Assembly: GCF_000931465.1 (NCBI RefSeq)
Contig: NZ_CP010892.1
Location: 248,001-312,000 of the forward strand
Direction: 5' to 3'
Source of the DNA: Pseudomonas sp. MRSN 12121
GTDB taxonomy: Bacteria; Pseudomonadota; Gammaproteobacteria; Pseudomonadales; Pseudomonadaceae
DNA length: 64,000 nt
Shown here: in pieces, positions 51,883 through 61,835 of the stretch
How the letters are laid out: each line of letters starts with the position of its first letter
Position numbering within the stretch: the first letter of the stretch is position 1
Notes under the pieces: generated by a model
Databases searched by the model: none
The model's input: the letters and a program-made list of their open reading frames with translations, nothing else
Told to the model about the DNA's origin: nothing
Position numbers and translations under genes: made by a program

Positions 51883-53087
51883 CAGATGGTCCCCCGCAGT
51901 GGCGGGTTCGTCTCGTTGAGGTAGTAGTTGCCCACCGCGTGGTACTTCCAGCGCACCGGGTCGTGCAGGGTGTGCACCCGGGCGTTGCGCCAGTGGCGGT
52001 CCAGGCCGTGCTCGGCCAGGGTCGCCTGGCTGCCGGCCAGCTCGAACAGGGTGCTGCCGGCGGCCAGGGAAATCTCGGTGCTGATGGCGCGGGCCTCGGC
52101 GATCGCGATGGAGGCGGCGGCCACGGTTGCGGCGTTGGTCTCGGCCTGGGCGGCGTCGAGGAACTCCCCGGCACGCTCCAGCAACGCCTCGGTGGCGTGC
52201 AGGCGGATGCTCAGCTGGCCGAAGCTCTTGAGGGTCAGTGGGTCTTCGGTGGCCTTGTCGCTGCCCGCGTCGATCCACGGCCGGGTGCGGGTGCGCACGA
52301 AGTGCAGGGCATCCTCATACGCCGCGCGGGCAATGCCGGTATCGATGGCCGCATGGAGGATCTGCGCCAGCGGGCCGACGGGGGTCGGCCGCTCGAAGGC
52401 GCTCTGGAAGGGGATCACGTCTTCGGCGGCGACGAATACGTCCTCGAACACCACCGAACCGCTGCCGGTGGTGCGCTGGCCGAAGCCGCTCCAGTCGTCG
52501 ATCACGTTCAGGCCGCGGCTGCCGGCCGGCACGAAGGCCAGCTGCTGCACGCCGTTTTCGTCCACCACCGAGGTGGGGATGCGCTGGGCGTAGAGGGCGC
52601 CGGTGGAGTAGAACTTGCGACCGTTGATGCGATAGCCGCTTTGCCCTTCGTGGGTATCCGGGGTCAGGCGGGTGGTGCGGTCATGGGCGGTGCGGGTGCC
52701 CAGTTCGGCCAGGGCGTTGCCGAAGCGCTGGCCGGCCAGGACCTCGGCGTACAGGCGTTTTTTCTGCGCCTCGCTGCCATTCACCCGCAGCACTTCGAGG
52801 GCGTAGAAATGGTTCTGCGGAATCTGCCCGAGGGAACCGTCGGCCTGGGCGATCAGGGCGATGACCCGGGCCAGGGTGACGTTGGAGACGCCGGCGCCGC
52901 CGTATTCCTTGGGCACGCTGATGCCCCACAGGCCAGAGCGGGAGAAGGCTTCGAGTTCGGGGTGGGGCAGGCGGCGTTCGCGGTCGCGCAGGGCGCTGTC
53001 GCGCTTGAAATCCTCGGCCAGGTCGCTGGCGACGATCAGGGCTTGCTCATCGCTGGTTATGACCGCGACGTGTGGGGAAAGAGTCAT
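51882..53087 (-). CDS. SfnB-like acyl-CoA-dehydrogenase-family flavoprotein (second)
   Basis: 401 residues with the SfnB/DszC fold: P-K-E-Y-G-G-A-G, I-A-Q-A-D-G-S-L-G-Q-I-P-Q-N-H, a flavin-binding middle and W-R-N-A-R-V-H-T-L-H-D-P-V-R-W near the end. Probable flavin-dependent oxidation of a sulfur compound. Paralog of the neighbouring gene upstream. Translationally coupled to the monooxygenase. Confidence 0.88.
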   Translation of the reverse strand: MTLSPHVAVITSDEQALIVASDLAEDFKRDSALRDRERRLPHPELEAFSRSGLWGISVPKEYGGAGVSNVTLARVIALIAQADGSLGQIPQNHFYALEVLRVNGSEAQKKRLYAEVLAGQRFGNALAELGTRTAHDRTTRLTPDTHEGQSGYRINGRKFYSTGALYAQRIPTSVVDENGVQQLAFVPAGSRGLNVIDDWSGFGQRTTGSGSVVFEDVFVAAEDVIPFQSAFERPTPVGPLAQILHAAIDTGIARAAYEDALHFVRTRTRPWIDAGSDKATEDPLTLKSFGQLSIRLHATEALLERAGEFLDAAQAETNAATVAAASIAIAEARAISTEISLAAGSTLFELAGSQATLAEHGLDRHWRNARVHTLHDPVRWKYHAVGNYYLNETNPPLRGTI

Positions 53088-53111
53088 GTGCTTCTCCAGA
53101 GATCTGGTCGC

Positions 53112-54353
53112 TTAAATCCAGGAATGGCGAGCCGGCAGAGTGCCGTTCAGGTGGTAGGTGCCGACGGCGTGGTATTTCCAGCGCACCGGATCGTGCAGGG
53201 TGTGGACCCGGGCGTTGCGCCAGTGCCGGTCTAGGTTGAATTCGGCGAGGGTGGCGCGGCTGCCGGCCAGCTCGAAGAGTTTTTCGCTGGCCAGCAAGGA
53301 GATCTCGGTGGTCAGCACCTTGGCTTCGGCCACGGCGATCGAGGCGCGGGCGGCGGACTCGGCGCTGATCGGCGCCGCGCTGACCTGGTCCAGGACCTGG
53401 CCGGCCTTGCGCAGCAGGGCTTCGGCGGCGTGCAGTTCGATTTTCAGCTTGCCGATGTCGGCGATCACGTAGAGGTCGTCGCTGGCCCGCTCGACCTGGG
53501 CGTCGACCCAGGGGCGCGAGCGTTCGCGGACAAAGCGGATGGCGTCGTCGATGGCTTCGCGGGCGATGCCGGCGTCGATGGCTGCCTGGATCAACTGCGA
53601 GACCGCGCCCTGGATATTCGGCGACTGGTTGATGCGCCAGTTGTCCACCACCAGCTCGGCGTCGACCCGCACATCGTTGAGCAGGATGGTGCCGCTGGCG
53701 GTGGTGCGCTGGCCGAAGCCGGACCAGTCATCGACGATGCGCAGCCCCGGCGTGCCGCGGCGGACGAAGGCCAGCACCTGCTTGCCGTCGTCGTTCAGCG
53801 CCTTGACCGCGACCCAGTGGGCGAACAGGGCGCCGGTGGAATAGAACTTCTGGCCATTGAGCCGGTAACCGTCGCCGTCGGCGGTGATCCGCGCCTTGAG
53901 TTCCAGGGTGTTCTTGGCGCCGCGTTCCGGGCCGGCATTACCGATGCGCCAGCCTTCCAGCACGCTCTGGAACAGCTGCTTCTTCTGCCGTTCGGTAGCG
54001 CTGCCGAGGACCAGGTTGAGAATGCCGAAGTGGTTCTGCGGGATTTGCCCCAGGGCCGGGTCGGCCGCGGAGATGATCGCGAAGACTTCGGCCAGGGTCA
54101 CGAAGGACACCTGCGGGCCGCCGTATTCCCGCGGGATGGCGATACTGCCCAGGCCACTGCGGGTGAAGTGTTCGATTTCCGCCCATGGCAGCTTGCGCTG
54201 CTGGTCGCGCCGGGCCGCCTGGTGGCGGGCGAGGGCGGCGAGTTCATGGGCGGCTTGCAGGGCTTGCGCGTCGTCGCGCAGCACCCGTGCGGGCAACAAC
54301 AGGGGGGCGACGTCCAGATCGCTCTGGACAGTTGCGTCGGCCAGACTGGACAT
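53112..54353 (-). CDS. SfnB-like acyl-CoA-dehydrogenase-family flavoprotein (first)
   Basis: 413 residues, same family as 51882-53087, with matching Y-G-G-P-Q, G-Q-I-P-Q-N-H and W-R-N-A-R-V-H-T-L-H-D-P-V-R-W. The ATG at 54353 is preferred to the GTG at 54362 because AAGGAG then has normal spacing. First gene of a three-gene unit (SfnB, SfnB, monooxygenase) that probably acts in sequence on one organosulfur compound. Confidence 0.88.
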   Translation of the reverse strand: MSSLADATVQSDLDVAPLLLPARVLRDDAQALQAAHELAALARHQAARRDQQRKLPWAEIEHFTRSGLGSIAIPREYGGPQVSFVTLAEVFAIISAADPALGQIPQNHFGILNLVLGSATERQKKQLFQSVLEGWRIGNAGPERGAKNTLELKARITADGDGYRLNGQKFYSTGALFAHWVAVKALNDDGKQVLAFVRRGTPGLRIVDDWSGFGQRTTASGTILLNDVRVDAELVVDNWRINQSPNIQGAVSQLIQAAIDAGIAREAIDDAIRFVRERSRPWVDAQVERASDDLYVIADIGKLKIELHAAEALLRKAGQVLDQVSAAPISAESAARASIAVAEAKVLTTEISLLASEKLFELAGSRATLAEFNLDRHWRNARVHTLHDPVRWKYHAVGTYHLNGTLPARHSWI

Positions 54354-54784
54354 CAGCGCCACTCCTTGGCTGCACGCAATGCCCTGGCGTTCTGCACTGG
54401 GGTGATTGTGTTCCGGACCATACCTACCTCACATCTTCTGGATTGCCGCGGCGGGGCGGCGAAATCGGGTTCAAGAATGTCCGGTGGTCCGGTGCATATA
54501 CCCTATGCGCGTATAAAAATTAAATAAACTAACTTCTAGGAATATACATAGAAGAGGTTTACGTATACGTCAGGCAGGGAGGAACGCCGCACAGATGGGA
54601 GGGGGCTGCGGCAGTTTTGCGGCTGCTGCGCAGCCGATCGCAGCCTCGCGGTGCTCGGCAGCGGCTACAGGGGTACATGCGGTCCTGTAGCCGCTGGCGC
54701 AGCCCGCGAGCGGCGGCGTAGCCGTCGTAAAACCGCTGCCTGGGGTTTGTCAGACGGAACGCGGCAGTGGGGTGGCGGGCGAGG
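54354..54784. other. Regulatory/intergenic region upstream of the SfnB-like operon
   Basis: About 430 bases. Near the SfnB start it is AT-rich and has two dyads: GCATA-N5-TATGC (54494-54508) and CTTCTA-N10-TAGAAG (54533-54554), candidate regulator sites. From about 54633 it holds a second-family repeat (GCTCGGCAGCGGCTAC and its inverse). No gene is seen. Confidence 0.45.
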
Positions 54785-55543
54785 TCAGGCCGAATGGCCG
54801 GAGGTGAGGAACTTGCTGAGGAACTGCCGGGTGCGTTCTTCCCTGGGGTTGGCGAACAGGGCCTTGGCTTCGCCTTGCTCGACGATCACGCCCTTGTCGA
54901 AGAAGATCACCCGGTTGGCCACGTCGCGGGCGAAGCCCATTTCGTGGGTGACGATGACCATGGTGCGTTTTTCCTCGGCCAGGCCGCGGATGGTCGCCAG
55001 CACCTCGCCCACCAGCTCGGGGTCGAGGGCCGAGGTCGGCTCGTCGAACAGGATCACTTCCGGCTCCATCGCCAGCGCCCGGGCAATCGCCACGCGCTGT
55101 TGCTGGCCGCCGGAGAGGCGCCGCGGGTAGGCGTCTTCCTTGCCCGCCAGGCCGACCTTGGCCAGCAGCCCACGGCCCAGGGCCAGCGCCTGCTCGCGGG
55201 GCGTCTTCTTCACCACCAGCGGGCCTTCGATGACGTTTTCCAGGGCGGTGCGATGGGGGAACAGGTTGAAGTTCTGGAACACGAAACCCACCTGCTGGCG
55301 CAGTTGCCGCACCAAGCCCTGCTGCTGGCTCAGGGGGCGGCTGCCATCGATTTCGATAGCGCCGACCTTGATCCGGCCGCTGGTAGGTTCTTCGAGAAAA
55401 TTCAGGCAGCGCAGGAAGGTGGTCTTGCCCGAGCCACTGGGGCCGATGATGGCGACCACTTCGCCTTCCGCCACCGTCAGGTCGATGCCATTGAGGACGG
55501 TCTGACCCTTGAACTGCTTCGTCAGTTTTTCAACCACAATCAT
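54785..55543 (-). CDS. tcyN: Cystine ABC transporter ATP-binding protein
   Basis: 252-residue ATPase: Walker [10 protein letters not shown], signature L-S-G-G-Q-Q-Q-R, Walker B V-I-L-F-D-E-P, switch V-T-H-E-M. The close match of arrangement to TcyJLN/YecSC supports L-cystine transport. Last gene of the operon tcyJ-tcyL-tcyN. Confidence 0.9.
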   Translation of the reverse strand: MIVVEKLTKQFKGQTVLNGIDLTVAEGEVVAIIGPSGSGKTTFLRCLNFLEEPTSGRIKVGAIEIDGSRPLSQQQGLVRQLRQQVGFVFQNFNLFPHRTALENVIEGPLVVKKTPREQALALGRGLLAKVGLAGKEDAYPRRLSGGQQQRVAIARALAMEPEVILFDEPTSALDPELVGEVLATIRGLAEEKRTMVIVTHEMGFARDVANRVIFFDKGVIVEQGEAKALFANPREERTRQFLSKFLTSGHSA

Positions 55544-55547
55544 GGGT

Positions 55548-56213
55548 TCAGGACTCCTGGTCGTGCCGATTGACCCGCGCTTCCAGGCGGTTCTGCAAGT
55601 GCGCCAGCACGCTGGCCAGAACCCAGTAGATCAGCGCGGCGGCAAGATACATGGTGAAGATTTCGAAGGTCCGGGCGGTGATCAGCTGCGCCTGGCGGAA
55701 CAGCTCCGGCACCTGGATGGTGGCGGCCAGGGCGGTGTCCTTGACCAGCGAGATAAAGCTGTTGCCCAAAGGCGGCAGGGCGGTGCGCATGGCCTGCGGC
55801 AGGATCGCCCGGCGCAGGGTCTGCGCCCGGGTCATGCCGATGCTGGCCGCCGCTTCCCACTGCCCGCGCTCGATGGAGCCGATGGCCGCGCGCAGGATCT
55901 CGCAGGCATAGGCCGCCATGTTCAAGGAAAAGCCGATCAGCGCCGCCGGCAGCGGGTCCAGCTCGAGCCCCAGCTGCGGCAGGCCGTAATAGATCACGAA
56001 CAGCTGCACCAGCAACGGTGTGCCGCGAAAGAACGACACGTAGATGCGGGCGATCCAGCTCAGCAGCTTGAAGCGCGACAGGCGCATCAGCGCCAGGCCG
56101 AAGCCCAGCAGCAGTCCGAAGAACATGCCGCCGAGGCTGAGGATGACCGTGTAGTACGCGCCCTTCAGGAGAAAGGGCGCGGAGTCCAGAGCAAGCTGAA
56201 AACCTGCTTCCAT
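55548..56213 (-). CDS. tcyL: Cystine ABC transporter permease
   Basis: 221-residue inner-membrane permease with the [19 protein letters not shown] motif and EAA loop E-A-A-A-S-I-G-M-T. Its start overlaps the binding-protein stop by one base; it partners TcyN. Confidence 0.9.
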   Translation of the reverse strand: MEAGFQLALDSAPFLLKGAYYTVILSLGGMFFGLLLGFGLALMRLSRFKLLSWIARIYVSFFRGTPLLVQLFVIYYGLPQLGLELDPLPAALIGFSLNMAAYACEILRAAIGSIERGQWEAAASIGMTRAQTLRRAILPQAMRTALPPLGNSFISLVKDTALAATIQVPELFRQAQLITARTFEIFTMYLAAALIYWVLASVLAHLQNRLEARVNRHDQES

Positions 56214-57010
56214 TATTGAGTGACGTCAGCGTTGAAGTACTTTTCCGAGAGTTTCTTCAGCGTGCCGTCGGCGCGCAGTTCCTCGATCGCCTTGTTCACT
56301 GCGGCCAGCAGTTCGGGTTCGCCTTTGCGCAGGGCCACGCCGGCTTCCTGGCGGGAGAAGGGTTCGCCGGAAACGGCCAGGGTGTCGTTGGTTTTCTTGA
56401 TCAGCTCGAAGGCGGCCAGGCGGTCCACCAGGATCGCGTCGATCCGGCCTACGCGCAGGTCCTGGTACTTGGTCGGATCGTCGTCGTAGGTCTTGATGAT
56501 GGCCTTGGGCACATTGTCCTTGAGCCATTGTTCGTAGTTGGTGCCCAGGCCCACGCCAACCTTGTGCCCGGCCAGGTCGGCGGCGACCTTGAACTTGTCT
56601 GCGTCTTTCTTCTGGGTCAGGGCCTGGATGCCGGAAACGGTGTAGGGCGTGGAGAAGTCGTACTTCTTCTTGCGCTCCTCCGAGATGGTCACCTGGTTGA
56701 TCACCGCGTCCAGGCGCTTGGATTCCAGGGCGGCGAGGATGCCGTCCCATTTGGTCGGCTGCAGTTTGACCTTCACGCCCAGCTTCTGCGCCAGGGCTTC
56801 GGAAAACTCCACTTCGAAGCCGGCCAGCTTGCCGCTCTCGTCGATGTAGCTGAAGGGAGGATAGGTGCCTTCCAGGCCCACGTTGATGGTGCCGGCGTCC
56901 TTGATCTTTTGCAGTTGCTCACCGGCAACCGCTTGCCCGAGCAGCCCGGCACCCAGCGCCAGGCCCAGCGAGCCAATAAGGATATTTCGACGAAGTGCGG
57001 AAAAAATCAT
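56213..57010 (-). CDS. tcyJ: Cystine ABC transporter substrate-binding protein
   Basis: 265 residues: signal peptide ending A-V-A-G-E, then an SBP-bac-3 domain (I-N-V-G-L-E-G-T-Y-P-P-F-S-Y-I-D, G-F-E-V-E-F-S-E-A-L-A) as in FliY/TcyJ. Binds L-cystine and related diamino-sulfur compounds in the periplasm. ATG at 57010 is supported by CAGGGGCT upstream. Adjacent dcyD completes a cystine/D-cysteine use unit. Confidence 0.9.
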   Translation of the reverse strand: MIFSALRRNILIGSLGLALGAGLLGQAVAGEQLQKIKDAGTINVGLEGTYPPFSYIDESGKLAGFEVEFSEALAQKLGVKVKLQPTKWDGILAALESKRLDAVINQVTISEERKKKYDFSTPYTVSGIQALTQKKDADKFKVAADLAGHKVGVGLGTNYEQWLKDNVPKAIIKTYDDDPTKYQDLRVGRIDAILVDRLAAFELIKKTNDTLAVSGEPFSRQEAGVALRKGEPELLAAVNKAIEELRADGTLKKLSEKYFNADVTQ

Positions 57011-57138
57011 GACAAGCCCCTGTGTTTTCTTATGAAGATGCCGTTGGGAAATGCAGGTCAATCCGTGAGCTGGAACGAGCGCTTCATCCTGCACTAATGC
57101 AGCTTATGCGTCTCGTGGCAAATACGCCTGCGGCGCGA

Positions 57139-57158
57139 CTATAAGCGGCTGCTTATAG
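57139..57158. promoter_or_regulatory. Candidate operator upstream of tcyJ
   Basis: Perfect dyad CTATAAGC-GGCT-GCTTATAG, about 130 bases upstream of the tcyJ start in an AT-rich region. Between it and dcyD lies a second palindrome, GCCTGCGAGCTCGCAGGC (57228-57245), which could be part of a terminator without a U-run. No gene is present in 57011-57257. Confidence 0.45.
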
Positions 57159-57257
57159 ATGTAAAAATACTATAAATTTACATTGATATTCTTTTATGGA
57201 CTATGCAATTCCTGTGGCCGCCGTCGAGCCTGCGAGCTCGCAGGCGGCGCAGGTCAT

Positions 57258-58253
57258 TCAGGCGAACGATCCGGCATAGGCAAACAGCGCCGGCGCCCCG
57301 CCGGTATGCAGGAAGAGGATCGGGCCGTCGTCGAAACGCTGGCGACCGATGCCGTCGAGCAGCCCGGCCATGGCCTTGCCGGTGTAGACCGGGTCCAGCA
57401 ACAGGCCTTCCTGGCTCGCCAGCAGCTTCACCGCGGCCAGGGTGCCGGCGTTCGGCTCGCCGTAACGGGGCGCGAAATACTCATCCCACAGCTCCACCTT
57501 GAAGCTTTGCGGCAGCGCCACGCCGAGCAATTCGGCGGTGCGCTCGGCGAGGCCCTGGACCTTGGGGCGCTGGGCTTCGTCGGTGCGCGAGACGGTCACG
57601 CCGATCACCGGCAATCGCGGCAATACCTCGCTCAAGGCCAGGGCCAGGCCGCTGTGGGTGCCGGCGCTGCCCGAGGCCAGGACCACGGCGGCGAATTCGA
57701 GCCCGGTGTTGCCGATCTGCTCCGCCAGTTCCAGGCCGGCGCGCACATAACCCAGCGCGCCCAGGGCATTGGAGCCGCCGATCGGCACGACATAGGGCTG
57801 CTTGCCATTGCTGCGCAGGCGCTCGGCCAGGGCCTGGAGTTGTTCGTCGGCGTTGTCCAGGTTGTCCACGAGCTCGACCTTGGCGTCGAACAGGTCGAGC
57901 AGCAGGCGGTTGCCGTTGCCCAGGTAATTGCTGTCGTCGGTGCCGATGGGGTTTTCCAGCAGGGCCACGCAGCCCAGGCCCAGCTTGGCGGCGATGGCCG
58001 CGGTCTGGCGCACATGGTTGGACTGGATGGCGCCGGCGGTAATCAGGGTATCCGCGCCCTGGGCCAGGGCATCGGCGGCGAGGTATTCGAGCTTGCGCAG
58101 TTTGTTGCCGCCCATGGCCAGCGGCGTGGTGTCGTCGCGCTTGACGTAGACATCGCGGCCCAGCCAGGCGGACAGGCGTTCGAGTTTTTCCAGGGCGGTG
58201 GCGCCGCCTAGCAGGTCGAGACGGTCAAAGCGGTCGAGCTGTTGTTTGATCAT
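57258..58253 (-). CDS. dcyD: D-cysteine desulfhydrase
   Basis: 331-residue PLP enzyme of the ACC-deaminase/DcyD family, releasing H2S, pyruvate and ammonia from D-cysteine. Catalytic Lys51 lies in [10 protein letters not shown], and Q-S-N-H follows. The position beside tcyJLN is the classical context that separates DcyD from ACC deaminase. Cytoplasmic. Confidence 0.9.
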   Translation of the reverse strand: MIKQQLDRFDRLDLLGGATALEKLERLSAWLGRDVYVKRDDTTPLAMGGNKLRKLEYLAADALAQGADTLITAGAIQSNHVRQTAAIAAKLGLGCVALLENPIGTDDSNYLGNGNRLLLDLFDAKVELVDNLDNADEQLQALAERLRSNGKQPYVVPIGGSNALGALGYVRAGLELAEQIGNTGLEFAAVVLASGSAGTHSGLALALSEVLPRLPVIGVTVSRTDEAQRPKVQGLAERTAELLGVALPQSFKVELWDEYFAPRYGEPNAGTLAAVKLLASQEGLLLDPVYTGKAMAGLLDGIGRQRFDDGPILFLHTGGAPALFAYAGSFA

Positions 58254-58444
58254 GAGGCCGCACGGGTGGTGAAAGGTGTCAGGGACTATAGGCAGCGATA
58301 TTTACCGGGGCAACCGCCAATCGCTTATGCGAAAAAGTTCTTGCGCCAGCACAAATAGTTCTTAATTTCGCCTGGGACGCATACCGTAAAGTGGCGTCGT
58401 TCAGGCGGGCAGGCAGTCTGCCCGCGAGTGCAAGGAGTCCTATC

Positions 58445-59371
58445 GTGAGCGAGCGTTCCAGCCATTGGCAATTGCAGACCATCGTCAGTCAACTGCGCGA
58501 TGCCCGTGACCAGTGGCGTACCCGCAACGGCCGGGTCAGTGGCGAGCAGGGTGGCCGGGAATTGCCGTCGCGCGCGGCCATGGCCGAGATTCTCGAAGCG
58601 CTGTGCGGTGCGCTGTTCCCGATGCGCCTGGGGCCGGTGGACCTGCGCGAGGAAAGCGAGGATTTCTACGTCGGCCACACCCTGGACGCAGCCCTCAATG
58701 CGCTGCTGGCTCAGACCCGCCTGGAGCTGCGCTACGCCGCGCGCCACGGTGGCGAGACCGATGCCGACGTCAATGCCCGGGCCATTCGCATCATCCAGGA
58801 TTTCGCCCTGGCCCTGCCGGGCCTGCGGGTGCTGCTCGACACCGACGTGCTGGCCGCCTACCACGGCGACCCGGCGGCGCGCAGCGTCGATGAAGTGCTG
58901 CTGTGCTACCCGGGCATCCTGGCGGTGATCCACCATCGCCTGGCCCACCACCTGTACCGCGCCGGCTTGCCGCTGCTGGCGCGGATCAGCGCGGAAATCG
59001 CCCACTCGGCGACCGGCATCGACATTCATCCGGGCGCGCAGATCGGCCGCAGTTTCTTCATCGACCATGGCACCGGCGTGGTGATCGGCGAAACCGCGAT
59101 CATCGGCGAGCGCGTGCGCATCTACCAGGCCGTGACCCTGGGCGCCAAGCGCTTCCCGGCGGACGAGGACGGCCAGTTGCAGAAGGGCCATCCGCGCCAC
59201 CCGATCGTCGAGGACGATGTGGTGATCTATGCCGGCGCGACCATCCTGGGGCGCATCACCATCGGCCAGGGCTCGACCATCGGCGGCAACGTCTGGCTGA
59301 CCCGCAGCGTGCCGGCGGGAAGCAACCTGACCCAGGCCAACCTGCAGCACGACGATGGATCGCAGAAGTAG
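58445..59371 (+). CDS. epsC: Serine O-acetyltransferase (EpsC/CysE type)
   Basis: 308 residues from a GTG start with AAGGAG at good distance. An N-terminal helical region is followed by a left-handed beta-helix (D-I-H-P-G-A-Q-I-G-R, D-H-G-T-G-V-V-I-G-E-T, then G-R-I-T-I-G-Q-G-S-T-I-G-G-N-V-W). It makes O-acetylserine, the precursor for cysteine. Longer at the N-terminus than standard CysE, as in EpsC-annotated Pseudomonas proteins. Divergent from dcyD; the pair balances cysteine synthesis and breakdown. Confidence 0.9.
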   Translation: MSERSSHWQLQTIVSQLRDARDQWRTRNGRVSGEQGGRELPSRAAMAEILEALCGALFPMRLGPVDLREESEDFYVGHTLDAALNALLAQTRLELRYAARHGGETDADVNARAIRIIQDFALALPGLRVLLDTDVLAAYHGDPAARSVDEVLLCYPGILAVIHHRLAHHLYRAGLPLLARISAEIAHSATGIDIHPGAQIGRSFFIDHGTGVVIGETAIIGERVRIYQAVTLGAKRFPADEDGQLQKGHPRHPIVEDDVVIYAGATILGRITIGQGSTIGGNVWLTRSVPAGSNLTQANLQHDDGSQK

Positions 59372-59398
59372 GCATCTTCTGCGCCTGTTGGATTTTTC

Positions 59399-59475
59399 GC
59401 GGGCAAGAGGGATCGCCGCCCGCTCGCTCCTACAGGTTCGATGAACTATTTGTAGGAGCGAGGCTTGCCCGCGAT
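59399..59475. repeat. REP pair including long variant
   Basis: The long REP variant in inverted orientation (with GGGATCGCCGCCC) is followed by GTAGGAGCGAGGCTTGCCCGCGAT, in the gap between the acetyltransferase gene and betT. Confidence 0.8.
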
Positions 59476-59605
59476 GCTTTTTATTTGATGGCACTGTGCT
59501 TTTTCCCGCTGAACGATTCTCTCCGCGACACATCAGACCTTTCTCAAAAATCGCGAAACCAGGCGACCGCCGGGCCCCGCGATTGGTCCTTGAGTATTCA
59601 TTCAT

Positions 59606-59635
59606 GTTTAACTTGAACGCTCGTTCAAGTTAAAC
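59606..59635. promoter_or_regulatory. Perfect palindrome upstream of betT (BetI/TetR-type operator)
   Basis: A 30-bp perfect inverted repeat: arms GTTTAACTTGAACG and its reverse complement with a 2-base centre, about 92 bases before the betT start. TetR-family BetI repressors bind long dyads at choline genes, so BetI is the obvious candidate. Confidence 0.7.
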
Positions 59636-59726
59636 CGGCAGTCCGCTGCCCGCTCACAACAGGAGGCTTACCTTTGCTGAGTCCGATCTTTTCAGCCGCG
59701 TTCCACCCGCTCGAGGTGCCCGTTTC

Positions 59727-61730
59727 ATGAGTGCACCGTCTCTTCCCGGCAGCGGCCTGATCCGCATGAACCCGCCGGTGTTCTATTTCGCCGCAAGCTT
59801 CATCCTGGCCTTCGGCCTGGTCGTGATCGCCCTGCCGGAACAGGCTGGCGCCTGGCTGCTGGCCGCGCAGAACTGGGCGGCCAATACGGTCGGCTGGTAC
59901 TACATGCTGGCCATGACCCTGTACCTGGTCTTCGTGGTGGTCACGGCCCTGTCCGGCTACGGCAAGATCAAGCTCGGCGCCGACCACGACGAGCCCGAAT
60001 TCAGTTACCTGTCCTGGGCCGGCATGCTGTTCGCCGCCGGGATCAGCATCACGCTGTTCTTCTTCTGCGTCTCGGAACCCCTGACCCACATGCTGCAACC
60101 GCCCCAGGGCGAGGCGGGCACCGCGGACGCCGCGCGTCAGGGCATGCAGATCCTCTTCCTGCACTGGGGCCTGCACGGCTGGGGCGTGTTCGCCTTCGTC
60201 GGCATGGCCCTGGCGTACTTCGCCTATCGGCACAACCTGCCGCTGGCCCTGCGTTCGGCGCTGTACCCGTTGATCGGCAAGCGCATCAACGGTCCCATCG
60301 GCTATGCGGTGGACGGCTTCGGCATCATCGCCACGGTCTTCGGCCTCGGTGCCGACATGGGCTTTGGCGTATTGCACCTCAACTCCGGGCTGGATTACCT
60401 GTTCGGCATCGCTCACACCCAATGGGTCCAGGTGGGCCTGATCAGCCTGATGATGGGCGCGGCGATCGTCGTCGCGGTCTCCGGCGTCGACAAGGGCGTG
60501 CGGGTGATGTCCGACATCAACATGCTGCTGGCCTGTGCGCTGCTGCTGTTCGTGCTGTTCGCCGGCCCCACCCAGCATCTGCTCAATACCCTGATCCAGA
60601 ACCTTGGCGACTACCTCGGCGCCTTGCCGACCAAGAGCTTCGACCTCTACGCCTATGACGAACCCAGCGACTGGCTGGGTGGCTGGACCGTGTTCTACTG
60701 GGCCTGGTGGATTGCCTGGTCGCCGTTCGTGGGCCTGTTCATCGCGCGGATTTCCCGTGGCCGCACCATCCGCGAGTTCGTCTTCGGCGTGCTGCTGATT
60801 CCCCTGGGTTTCACCCTGGCCTGGATGTCGATCTTCGGCAACAGCGCCATCGACCAGGTGCTCAACCACGGCATGAGCGCGCTGGGCATGTCGGCCATCG
60901 ACAACCCGTCGATGACCCTCTACCTGCTGCTGGAAACCTACCCGTGGAGCAAAACCGTCATCGCCGTGACGGTGTTCATCAGCTTCGTGTTCTTCGTCAC
61001 TTCGGCCGACTCCGGCACCGTGGTGCTCTCGACCCTGTCGGCCCGTGGCGGCAACGCCGACGAAGACGGGCCGAAATGGCTGCGGGTGTTCTGGGGTGCG
61101 ATGACCGCGCTGGTCACCAGCGCGCTGCTGTTCGCCGGCAGCATCGACTCGCTGAAGTCGGCGGTGGTGCTGACCTCGCTGCCGTTCTCGATGATCCTGT
61201 TGCTGATGATGTGGGGGCTGCACAAGGCCTTCTACCTCGAGTCGCAGAAGCAGATCGCCCAGTTGCACTCGCTGGCGCCGGTGGCTTCGTCTTCGCGGCG
61301 CGGCAAGGGTGGTTGGCGCCAGCGCCTGAGCCAGGCGGTGCATTTCCCGTCGCGCGACGAGGTGTACCGCTTCCTCGACCAGACGGTGCGTCCGGCCATC
61401 GAAGAAGTGACGGCGGTGTTCGTCGAGAAAGGCCTGAACGTGATCGCCCAGCCGGACCCGGCCAACGACAGCGTCAGCCTGGAGATCGGCCATGGCGACC
61501 AGCACCCGTTCGTCTATCAGGTGCAGATGCGCGGCTACTTCACGCCGTCCTTCGCCCGCGGTGGCATGGGGCCCAAGGAAATGCGCAACCGGCGTTACTA
61601 CCGTGCCGAGGTGCACCTGGCCGAAGGTAGCCAGGATTACGACCTGATGGGCTACACCAAGGACCAGATCATCAACGACATCCTCGACCAGTACGAACGG
61701 CACATGCAGTTCCTGCACCTGGTGCGTTGA
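59727..61730 (+). CDS. betT: BCCT-family choline/betaine transporter BetT
   Basis: 667 residues with twelve hydrophobic helices and a soluble C-terminal tail of about 150 residues, which senses osmolarity in this family. Motifs seen include W-A-G-M-L-F-A-A-G-I-S-I-T and a W-W-I-A-W-S-P-F-V-G segment. The G-x-G of many BCCT proteins is replaced by S-I-T, as in proton-coupled choline carriers. Imports choline for betaine synthesis or catabolism. The palindrome upstream suggests repression lifted by choline. Confidence 0.92.
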   Translation: MSAPSLPGSGLIRMNPPVFYFAASFILAFGLVVIALPEQAGAWLLAAQNWAANTVGWYYMLAMTLYLVFVVVTALSGYGKIKLGADHDEPEFSYLSWAGMLFAAGISITLFFFCVSEPLTHMLQPPQGEAGTADAARQGMQILFLHWGLHGWGVFAFVGMALAYFAYRHNLPLALRSALYPLIGKRINGPIGYAVDGFGIIATVFGLGADMGFGVLHLNSGLDYLFGIAHTQWVQVGLISLMMGAAIVVAVSGVDKGVRVMSDINMLLACALLLFVLFAGPTQHLLNTLIQNLGDYLGALPTKSFDLYAYDEPSDWLGGWTVFYWAWWIAWSPFVGLFIARISRGRTIREFVFGVLLIPLGFTLAWMSIFGNSAIDQVLNHGMSALGMSAIDNPSMTLYLLLETYPWSKTVIAVTVFISFVFFVTSADSGTVVLSTLSARGGNADEDGPKWLRVFWGAMTALVTSALLFAGSIDSLKSAVVLTSLPFSMILLLMMWGLHKAFYLESQKQIAQLHSLAPVASSSRRGKGGWRQRLSQAVHFPSRDEVYRFLDQTVRPAIEEVTAVFVEKGLNVIAQPDPANDSVSLEIGHGDQHPFVYQVQMRGYFTPSFARGGMGPKEMRNRRYYRAEVHLAEGSQDYDLMGYTKDQIINDILDQYERHMQFLHLVR

Positions 61731-61765
61731 TCGACGCAAAGGGCGGTGGCGTCAGTGCCGCCGCC

Positions 61766-61828
61766 ATCGCGGGCAAGCCTCGCTCCTACGGAACACACTA
61801 ACCTGTAGGAGCGAGGCTTGCCTGCGAT
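61766..61828. repeat. REP pair
   Basis: ATCGCGGGCAAGCCTCGCTCCTAC and GTAGGAGCGAGGCTTGCCTGCGAT in the short gap after betT. Confidence 0.8.
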
Positions 61829-61835
61829 GGGGCCC

